This document shows, one piece after another, positions 57,646 through 64,000 of a stretch of DNA of 64,000 nt. The notes below the pieces were generated by a model, which was given only the letters and a program-made list of their open reading frames with translations, ran no database searches and was not told where the DNA came from. Within the stretch, counting starts at the first letter, position 1. The number at the start of each line of letters is the position of its first letter. The position numbers were made by a program, and so were the translations under genes. The stretch is from Pusillimonas sp. DMV24BSW_D (GTDB lineage: Bacteria > Pseudomonadota > Gammaproteobacteria > Burkholderiales > Burkholderiaceae_B). The DNA lies in assembly GCF_011388195.1 (NCBI RefSeq), contig NZ_CP049990.1:2294001-2358000 (forward strand). Reading direction: 5' to 3'.

Positions 57646-58974
57646 ATGTCTGACGCCTCACAATCGGCCACTATTTTAATTGTTGATGACGAACCCAATG
57701 TCATCAGTAGCCTCAAACGTGCCTTGCACGCACAACCTTTCAAGTTGTTGGGGGCCACCAATGGTGAAAGCGCGTTGCAATTGCTGGAAGAAGAGGGCGC
57801 CGACCTGGTCATCTGCGATGCCCGCATGCCGGGCATGGACGGCCCAACTCTGTTGCGCACCATTGAGTCACGCCGGCCCGACTGCATGCGTATTCTTTTA
57901 ACCGGATATGAAGACATTGACCAAACCATCAGGGCTATTAACGAAGGGCGTATTTTTCGTTATATCAGCAAACCGTGGGATGACCGGCTTTTGTTGCTTG
58001 CGATCAAGCAGGCTTTGGCACATCAGCATATAGAACGTGACCGTAATCGCTTGCAACTATTAACGCAAGAACAGAATATAGCTCTCCAGCAAGTAAATAG
58101 TGAATTGGAAAGCCGGGTTGAATCGCGAACAGCCGAGCTGATGCGGGCGGCTGAAATGTTGTCGGCCGCCAACGAAGAATTGAAACAAGCCTATGTAACG
58201 GCAACCGAGGTTTTCTCTGCACTGTTGGCCCAACGGCTGCCGCGCAGCCGACAAACCAATAAAGAGGTGATTGAATTAATGCGCGCTTTTTGCAAAGCGC
58301 AAGAGTATTCCCAACAACTGACCGACGATCTTTCAATGGCCGCCGCGTTATATAACCTGGGCAAACTCACCTGGAACGACGCCCTGATCGCCTTGCCGCC
58401 GGAATCTATGGATCGCGTCCAACGCGAGAATTATAAAAACTACCCAACAACGGGTGAGCGCCTGCTGATCGCGCTTGAGCCGGCACATGATGCCGCCCTC
58501 ATTATCCGGCATCATCAAGAACGCTGGGACGGGGCGGGCTTCCCTGACGGTCTTGTGGGCAATGCAATCCCGCTTGGAGCCCGGGTTCTTAAGTTGGTGG
58601 TGGATTTCGTTGAAATGAAAATGGGTATGGTTTTTGCGCGCAAAGTGCCGCATGAGGAAATGGTAGAAAAAATGCCCAAATATGCCGGGCGTTTATATGA
58701 CCCCGAATTATGCGCGGCGTTTATTGAACTGGTGAAGCGTTTGGAAGAAGAAAAAGAAGCGGAAAGCGAAGACGTTGTGACACACAACACAAGTACGTTG
58801 CGGCCTGAGATGATTATTGCGCGCAGTTTGCATGCTCAAAACGGCATGCTGCTTTTAAAGGAAGGTACGGTCATTACGGAAAGGCTTATCAATAAGCTCA
58901 AAGACTTCGAAGAGAACGAGGAAACGCAATACGTTATTCATGTCTTGCAGGTACTGCAAGACGAAGAGGCATGA
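57646..58974 (+). CDS. Response regulator with degenerate HD-GYP domain
   Basis: Protein of 442 residues. An N-terminal receiver (about 8-125) has acidic DDE (14-16), phospho-acceptor Asp58 (CDARMPGMDG) and Lys109 (SKPWDD). A coiled-coil linker (about 135-185) follows, then an HD-GYP-like domain (about 185-350). There the metal-binding HD pair is replaced by Tyr236-Asn237 (ALYNLGKL), the later MKxHP His is Asn-Tyr (KNYPTTG) and GYP is GFP, although HHQERWDG is kept. Phosphodiesterase activity is therefore unlikely, and it may act by binding. A C-terminal extension (LRPEMIIARSL...LLLKEGTVITERL) is of a kind seen in HD-GYP proteins. Overlaps the next gene by ATGA. Confidence 0.9.
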   Translation: MSDASQSATILIVDDEPNVISSLKRALHAQPFKLLGATNGESALQLLEEEGADLVICDARMPGMDGPTLLRTIESRRPDCMRILLTGYEDIDQTIRAINEGRIFRYISKPWDDRLLLLAIKQALAHQHIERDRNRLQLLTQEQNIALQQVNSELESRVESRTAELMRAAEMLSAANEELKQAYVTATEVFSALLAQRLPRSRQTNKEVIELMRAFCKAQEYSQQLTDDLSMAAALYNLGKLTWNDALIALPPESMDRVQRENYKNYPTTGERLLIALEPAHDAALIIRHHQERWDGAGFPDGLVGNAIPLGARVLKLVVDFVEMKMGMVFARKVPHEEMVEKMPKYAGRLYDPELCAAFIELVKRLEEEKEAESEDVVTHNTSTLRPEMIIARSLHAQNGMLLLKEGTVITERLINKLKDFEENEETQYVIHVLQVLQDEEA

Positions 58975-61900
58975 GCGCATTCGGTTTCCTTCGGATGTGC
59001 AGTGTTTATGGCGCAGCGCGTTTTCTCCCTGCGTTGGCATTGCTGTTTTTTGGCTTGGGCGGGCTACTCGACGCTGTCATCAATTTATTGTTCTTCGCTC
59101 GCGTACCGCTTGTTTCCTGGGGCGAAATCACGCTTTATGTATCAACCGGCCTAACGCTGGGTCTGGCCGCCTATTGGGTTTGGCCGGCTCGTGTTTTGGC
59201 GCTCGTAACGCTGATTATTGCTGTTGCCTACACCTATTCGGCAGGTCTATGGGGTGGTTTGCTATTGGTAGGGGCATTTGGCTTAATCGCGATAACATTC
59301 CCTTTGCCAAAACAAAAACTTGTTTGTCTCTCGCTTGCCGCTTTATTGTTGTTTTTGTCGTTTTCTGCGGTGATTGTGCCCGACGACTGGGTCGTGACAC
59401 GCTTGCAAAGTTATGCGCACGAAACCCATATCGACGCCATTATGGGTGGTTTGCTTGCCTTGGGTCTGTTTGGGCATGCCTTTTCAAAAGCCTCCCTTGC
59501 CGGCCGTCAGACGAAAGAAGAACGTAAACAATTTTTTGTCGCAATCGGCGGTGTTGCATTGGCCGTTCTATGCTGGTTTCTATTGGCGGAGCAGGAGCAA
59601 CGCTTTGCCGAACAACAAGCAACAATCAGTTCTGCACAGGCGCAAAGTGCCATCACCGAATCTTTGAGCGAAAAAATCGCAGCCTTGCAACGCCTTCATT
59701 ATCGCGTTGTAGCCTGGCAAGGCCCGATGCACGACGAGGTACAGTTGATTGCCGAGGCGCAGCGTTTCATACAAGACCACGCAACCGCGCTGGGCGTTGC
59801 CATCGTAAGCCAGTCGGGGCGAACCGAAACCGGCTATTCGTTGAATCATCCACAACGCTTTTCCGACGTGCTGAGTCACTGGCCTGCTCGTGCCAAGGTG
59901 CAAAGCTGGCTCAGACATGTTGCCTCGGAAAGTACACCGCATCTGTTCCTTTATAGTTCAGACAATGTTTCCGACTGGTTCTGGCTGGGTATGGCTTTGC
60001 CGGGCCCGAACGCGAGTCATCAAGTGTTGGTGGTGGCACATAATCTTGAGCAGTTTCTTGATTCTGCGTTGCGACCCGACCTTGCCGCCATTCGGTTCCA
60101 ACTGCATATGGATGGCCGCATGCTATACAACAACCTGGACGAGCAGGGTGTTCAAGCGGCCCGCTATCTGGGCACAAGCCGGTTCGATCCGCATCATGAC
60201 ATCCACTGGGAATTGTCGACGTGGATATCGCCGCGAGCGGCGCCACTCATTAGCCGTTTGCTGCCCGACTTCCTGTTCCTGGTTTGTCTGGGTTTTACGA
60301 TCCTGTTAATTCGAACGCTGCGTTTGTCACAAGACGTTGTTCAACGATCCGACGCCCTTAGCCAGGCTATTTTTTACGATTATCTTACCGGGCTACCGAA
60401 TAAAGCCTCTTTAGTACAGAAACTAGATGACGTATGCAAACGCGCCCGTGCGCAGGCAAGTTGCGCCTCCATTATTTTGCTTGATCTGAATGGGCTCAAA
60501 CTGATTAACGACTCGATGGGCTTTGAGGTAGGCGACCGCGTACTGCGCGAAGTGGCAAACCGGTTGGCCGGCTCTATACAGGCCCCTCAGTGGTTGGCCC
60601 GATTGGAAGGGGATGAATTCGTTGTTGTGGTACCAGACGCGCCGGGCCATCAGGTGACGCAACTTGCACGACGCTTGATCAACGTTATTGCGCGTCCTTA
60701 CCAGCACCAACAGGCTGAATTACACCTAACAGCGTCTGCAGGCATTACCACCCACATAGCGAATGTGCCTGAACCGCTGGAGCTGATTCGCGAAGCCGAC
60801 CTGGCATCGGCACAAGCCAAGCAAAGTGGCCGCAACACCTGGCGCGAATATGCAAACGAATTGGCTTCCGACGTGAATACGCGGCTTTCTTTGCGCACCG
60901 ATTTGCAGAAAGCTTTGGTCAACGACCATTTCAATATGCATTACCAACCGCTCATCAACGGCTTTACCGGGCGGATCACAAGCGCGGAGGCGTTGCTGCG
61001 TTGGCCGCACTCCGATCGCGGCTATATCTCACCTTCGGTCTTCGTGCCGATTGCCGAAGAGTCGGGCTTAATTGTGCCTTTAAGTCAATGGGTGCTGCAT
61101 GCAGTTTGCCGCGATAAAGCAGCATTGAACCAAAAAATCATGGCGGACTTTCCGTTCATCATTAACATTTCACCTTTGTATTTTCAGCACCCGCGATTTG
61201 TTGAGGAACTCAGCCATGCGCTGGCAACGCATAATTTATCGCCACAGGATATCCAGATAGAAATTACAGAAGGGGTGCTGTTGGAAAGGGTTGACCACAC
61301 CATCAGTAAATTGAGCACACTGCGAGAATTGGGTTTCAGTGTTTCGGTGGATGATTTTGGTACCGGCTATTCAAGCTTAAGCTATCTGAAAGATCTCCCT
61401 GTCGACAAAATAAAAATCGATAGTTCCTTCGTCCGACAAATCGCAGGAGACAGAAAAAGCGCGGCGATTAGCAAGGCCATTATCAGTCTGGCTCATCACC
61501 TGGGGCTTAAGGTGGTCGCGGAAGGGGTTGAAACGGAAGCGCAATACTGGTTTCTGAAACGGCACTTTTGCGATGAATTTCAGGGGCATTTGTTTGCCCG
61601 CGCCATGCCGATGGATCAATTGGAAACGCGCTTAAGAGAAAAAGGGGGGGTTGAAACGCTTCCCGTTGCACCGGAAAATGATTTAACCCATCGCGCCATC
61701 CTGATCCTTGATGACGAAGAAAATATACTGAATGCGCTTCACCGTGTTTTGCGTCGTGAAGGTTATCTTGTATTCAAGGCTTCAAGCACACGCGAAGCGT
61801 TCAATATATTGGGGGAAAACGCGATACAGGTCATTATTTCCGACCAGCGTCTGCCCAACATGACCGGGACCGAATTTTTCAGTGAAATCAAAAACCTTTA

Positions 61901-62078
61901 CCCGTCGACCATTCGTATTATTTTGTCCGGCTATGCCGACTTGAAATCACTGACCGAGGCGATTAACCACGGCGCCGTGTACAAGTTCATGGCCAAACCG
62001 TGGGACGACGAAGAGCTGCGTCAGACACTGTTACAGGCGTTCAAGGAAGTTGAGCTGCGTACTACATTCTCAAACTAA
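58971..62078 (+). CDS. Membrane GGDEF-EAL protein with C-terminal receiver domain
   Basis: Large signalling protein of 1035 residues. Six hydrophobic segments (about 18-205) are followed by a probable periplasmic or linker sensor region (210-425) and a further transmembrane helix (430-450). The GGDEF domain (460-625) has a variant motif EGDEF (546-550) and no I-site. The EAL domain (645-890) looks active: EALLRW at 673, NISP, EITE and DDFGTGYSSL at 794. A receiver domain lies at the C-terminus (908-1028) with Asp914/915, phospho-acceptor Asp958 and Lys1009. Net activity is probably c-di-GMP breakdown, gated by phosphorylation from the upstream kinase (inference). Coupled to the preceding regulator by ATGA overlap. 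Confidence 0.92.
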   Translation: MSAFGFLRMCSVYGAARFLPALALLFFGLGGLLDAVINLLFFARVPLVSWGEITLYVSTGLTLGLAAYWVWPARVLALVTLIIAVAYTYSAGLWGGLLLVGAFGLIAITFPLPKQKLVCLSLAALLLFLSFSAVIVPDDWVVTRLQSYAHETHIDAIMGGLLALGLFGHAFSKASLAGRQTKEERKQFFVAIGGVALAVLCWFLLAEQEQRFAEQQATISSAQAQSAITESLSEKIAALQRLHYRVVAWQGPMHDEVQLIAEAQRFIQDHATALGVAIVSQSGRTETGYSLNHPQRFSDVLSHWPARAKVQSWLRHVASESTPHLFLYSSDNVSDWFWLGMALPGPNASHQVLVVAHNLEQFLDSALRPDLAAIRFQLHMDGRMLYNNLDEQGVQAARYLGTSRFDPHHDIHWELSTWISPRAAPLISRLLPDFLFLVCLGFTILLIRTLRLSQDVVQRSDALSQAIFYDYLTGLPNKASLVQKLDDVCKRARAQASCASIILLDLNGLKLINDSMGFEVGDRVLREVANRLAGSIQAPQWLARLEGDEFVVVVPDAPGHQVTQLARRLINVIARPYQHQQAELHLTASAGITTHIANVPEPLELIREADLASAQAKQSGRNTWREYANELASDVNTRLSLRTDLQKALVNDHFNMHYQPLINGFTGRITSAEALLRWPHSDRGYISPSVFVPIAEESGLIVPLSQWVLHAVCRDKAALNQKIMADFPFIINISPLYFQHPRFVEELSHALATHNLSPQDIQIEITEGVLLERVDHTISKLSTLRELGFSVSVDDFGTGYSSLSYLKDLPVDKIKIDSSFVRQIAGDRKSAAISKAIISLAHHLGLKVVAEGVETEAQYWFLKRHFCDEFQGHLFARAMPMDQLETRLREKGGVETLPVAPENDLTHRAILILDDEENILNALHRVLRREGYLVFKASSTREAFNILGENAIQVIISDQRLPNMTGTEFFSEIKNLYPSTIRIILSGYADLKSLTEAINHGAVYKFMAKPWDDEELRQTLLQAFKEVELRTTFSN

Positions 62079-63107
62079 TTCGCGTTGTTCTTCCTGAACC
62101 AGACGGTCGATCATGCGCCGTGCCTGTACGCCGCCCGAATCAATATTGAGCATTAGCAAACGGCGCTCGGGATGGCCGGCCAGGTTTTTTTGCTGCGCTT
62201 CCAGAACCCCTAAATCCTGAGCAAAAATTTCACCCTGATTTTTGCGGATACGTTCGGTTAACTCCGTGTCATCGGCCTTGAAATGACGCGCCATGCCCCA
62301 GAAATACCAATGTGAGTTTTCCGTTTCGGGCGTGATGAAATCAACGACAATGGCTGAAACCTTCACCGACGGGTCGGCATCGAATCCGCCTTGCCCGGCA
62401 TAAGCCACACCGACATTGATCAGGATATGGCTGGGGGGAGTAAAACGCGAAATTTGCCAGCGGTCGACGGGTTTATCGGGGTCCAGCCCATTTGCGCGCA
62501 TGGCGTTGGCTAGAAAGGGTGGTGCCTGAATGTTATCCATAAAACGGCTGGTAATGACCGTATCTCCCTCGACCCGCGTATTAACCGGTGCTTCGTCGAT
62601 CTCGTCTTGCCCGATACTTTCGGGATGCACGTAGGTTTCGTGAGTAAGATCCATTAGATTGTCGATCATTAAACGGTAATCGCAATTCAAGTGATACATG
62701 CCGCCGCCGTAGGCCCATTCATCGCTGACCGCCCATTCGAGATGCGGGATTAGGGCGGGGTCGGCTAAGGAGGCGTCGCCCGGCCAAACCCAGATAAAGC
62801 CATACTTTTCAATTACCGGAAAACTTTTAATGCATGGAAACCCCGCCACACGCTGCATCGGCATTGATACGGGTTTGCCATCGCAACCCATTGCCAAACC
62901 GTGGTAACCGCATACAAGATTTCCGTTCTCGACAAAACCCAACGATAAAGCAGCGCCGCGGTGAGGGCAAAAGTCTTCCACGGCCGCTACCTGGTTGTTC
63001 TCGCCGCGATAAAACGCAATACGCTCCCCGCAAATTTGGCGGCCCAACGGCTTGCCGTTAATTTCGTCGGGCGTGCAGGCAACGTACCAGGTGTTCTTTA
63101 AATACAT
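62070..63107 (-). CDS. Rieske non-heme iron oxygenase (VanA-like)
   Basis: Ring-hydroxylating or O-demethylating oxygenase subunit of 345 residues. The N-terminal Rieske domain has CPHRG (Cys47, His49) and CGYHG (Cys66, His69); the mononuclear iron site shows Asp-x-x-His156-x4-His161 (DLTHETYVHPE). It is closest in pattern to the vanillate monooxygenase VanA group. No reductase (VanB-type) gene is adjacent in the window, so the electron donor is elsewhere. Its 3' end overlaps the convergent GGDEF-EAL gene by nine bases. Confidence 0.9.
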   Translation of the reverse strand: MYLKNTWYVACTPDEINGKPLGRQICGERIAFYRGENNQVAAVEDFCPHRGAALSLGFVENGNLVCGYHGLAMGCDGKPVSMPMQRVAGFPCIKSFPVIEKYGFIWVWPGDASLADPALIPHLEWAVSDEWAYGGGMYHLNCDYRLMIDNLMDLTHETYVHPESIGQDEIDEAPVNTRVEGDTVITSRFMDNIQAPPFLANAMRANGLDPDKPVDRWQISRFTPPSHILINVGVAYAGQGGFDADPSVKVSAIVVDFITPETENSHWYFWGMARHFKADDTELTERIRKNQGEIFAQDLGVLEAQQKNLAGHPERRLLMLNIDSGGVQARRMIDRLVQEEQRELV

Positions 63108-63256
63108 GATGGGTTTTGTCTCCGTATTGATTTCGATGGCACGGATGCTTACGAGTCGTGCTTATTTTATGGAGGGTATTGTAGCGATACGGGCTAAAGG
63201 GATAAAGCCATTAAACCGATATGGACACATAAATACTTAACTTTACATAATATACA

Positions 63257-63583
63257 TTATGCGCATGACGCCCTGACCAAACGTGAGCGATCGTCTTCAA
63301 GTTGCGGTTGATCCACAGCGAGACCCTCCAGTAACTGAGTAAGCCATTGCGGCGCGCTTTGGGCAAGATCATAGAACACCCATTGACCTCGACGCCGATC
63401 AGACAGCAACCCACAACGCCTTAATTGTGCCAAATGTCTGGAAACCTTTGACTGGCCTTCGTTCAAAGCACTCGTCAGTTCACAAACGCAAAGCTCTCCT
63501 TCTTGCGAAATGAGCAAAAGCATCCGCAGCCGTGTTTCGTCCGCCAGGCACTTCAGTATGGCCAGTTCATTTATTGCGCTCAT
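63257..63583 (-). CDS. arsR: ArsR-family metalloregulator
   Basis: Winged-helix repressor of 108 residues. The helix-turn-helix is at about 30-70 (ELTSALNEGQSKVSRHLAQLR), with the metal-binding ELCVCEL motif, two Cys one residue apart, in the DNA-contact helix as in arsenic-sensing ArsR. A third Cys lies near residue 56 or at the C-terminus. It is divergent from an Acr3-type arsenite exporter gene, which fixes its role as the arsenite-responsive repressor of that gene. GATAACGAACAAAACCATG upstream is a poor ribosome-binding site. Confidence 0.92.
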   Translation of the reverse strand: MSAINELAILKCLADETRLRMLLLISQEGELCVCELTSALNEGQSKVSRHLAQLRRCGLLSDRRRGQWVFYDLAQSAPQWLTQLLEGLAVDQPQLEDDRSRLVRASCA

Positions 63584-63692
63584 GGTTTTGTTCGTTATCC
63601 ATCAAGGATCAATTTAGATTCTTTAAATTATGCCAGTTGCACGTAACCGGATCGTCGACCGATTTGCTACTTACCATCTATTATATTTGCTA

Positions 63693-63721
63693 TTCCATAT
63701 ATGTGGATAAACAGATATAAT
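63693..63721 (+). promoter_or_regulatory. Predicted acr3 promoter
   Basis: TTCCAT (63693-63698) and TATAAT (63716-63721) are separated by 17 bases in the arsR-acr3 gap, 65 bases before the acr3 start. The AT-rich sequence between, ATATGTGGATAAACAGATAT, has imperfect symmetry that could be the ArsR operator. Confidence 0.5.
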
Positions 63722-63786
63722 GTCTCATGCATCGTCAATAGCGATCCGCCCAATTCTATTCGCCATTCAACCTTCAAAAATCAGAT

Positions 63787-64000
63787 ATGTCAGAAACCAC
63801 TGCAACGTCGCAAAAACACGCCGATACACCTCCAATCAGTTTTTTTGAACGCTATCTAACGGTTTGGGTCGCGCTATGTATTATTGTTGGAACGCTTCTG
63901 GGTTTGTATTGGCCGGGTGCAGCCCAAGCGCTGGGAGCCATGGAAATTGCCCATGTCAATATTCCGGTTGGTATTTTGATTTGGTGCATGATCATTCCCA
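63787..64000 (+). CDS. acr3: Arsenite efflux transporter Acr3, N-terminal part
   Basis: The first 71 residues of a membrane transporter cut by the window edge. After a hydrophilic start (MSETTATSQKHADTPP) come FFERYLTVWVALCIIVG and VNIPVGILIWCMIIP, matching the N-terminus of ACR3-type arsenite exporters. It pumps As(III) out using the proton gradient. Divergent arsR is its likely repressor. The rest, and any arsC/arsH genes, lie beyond the window. Confidence 0.88.
   Translation, partial: MSETTATSQKHADTPPISFFERYLTVWVALCIIVGTLLGLYWPGAAQALGAMEIAHVNIPVGILIWCMIIP

Overview
The window reads as chromosome of a Gram-negative betaproteobacterium, most likely Burkholderiales and probably Alcaligenaceae (Bordetella/Pusillimonas/Advenella-like). 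The support is a Burkholderiales-type porin ending in Phe, the block glnD-map/rpsB-tsf-pyrH-frr-uppS-cdsA-dxr-rseP-bamA-skp-lpxD-fabZ-lpxA-lpxB-rnhB, recG followed by oxyR, and moderate GC (about 50-55% by eye). The genus cannot be fixed from the sequence. No rRNA, tRNA, insertion sequence, prophage or CRISPR array was found. Coding density is high and nearly every gene looks intact.

Layout. (1) 24-8902: nine co-directional genes forming a catabolic operon: two SDR oxidoreductases, a cupin, an alpha/beta hydrolase, an IclR regulator, a ThDP-dependent enzyme, an aspartate-dehydrogenase-like enzyme, an aldehyde dehydrogenase and an extradiol-dioxygenase-like protein with complete metal ligands. 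It ends at a strong terminator, and its beginning may lie upstream of the window. (2) 9179-14701 (minus): porin, dsbB, glnD, map. (3) 14921-30294 (plus): ribosomal protein S2 and EF-Ts, UMP kinase, ribosome recycling factor, isoprenoid and phospholipid synthesis, outer-membrane assembly, lipid A synthesis, RNase HII and an rRNA methyltransferase. (4) 30296-37490: a Ca/Na antiporter, the divergent ppsR/ppsA pair, a TetR regulator, an alkyltransferase, and an NfeD/SPFH pair. (5) 37493-41062 (minus): an Fbp-type ferric iron ABC transporter with a convincing Fur box upstream. (6) 41479-54299: redox and housekeeping genes (ferredoxin-NADP reductase, RidA, RecG, OxyR, ProC, a queuosine-precursor transporter, a GST, an SDR, an Epd-like dehydrogenase, FumC, a PQQ-type sugar dehydrogenase), then a lone amino-acid-type binding protein and Hsp20. 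(7) 54475-62078: a cyclic-di-GMP cluster: a GAF-PAS-GGDEF protein, a soluble histidine kinase, a response regulator whose HD-GYP domain has lost its HD pair, and a membrane GGDEF-EAL protein with a receiver at its C-terminus. (8) 62070-64000: a Rieske oxygenase (minus) and the start of an arsenic locus (arsR and divergent acr3, the latter cut by the window edge).

The two places most likely to hold undescribed biology are the catabolic operon, whose substrate cannot be read from the sequence, and the c-di-GMP cluster. In the latter, one kinase appears to face two receivers: one on a degenerate HD-GYP protein, the other on the far end of a GGDEF-EAL enzyme.
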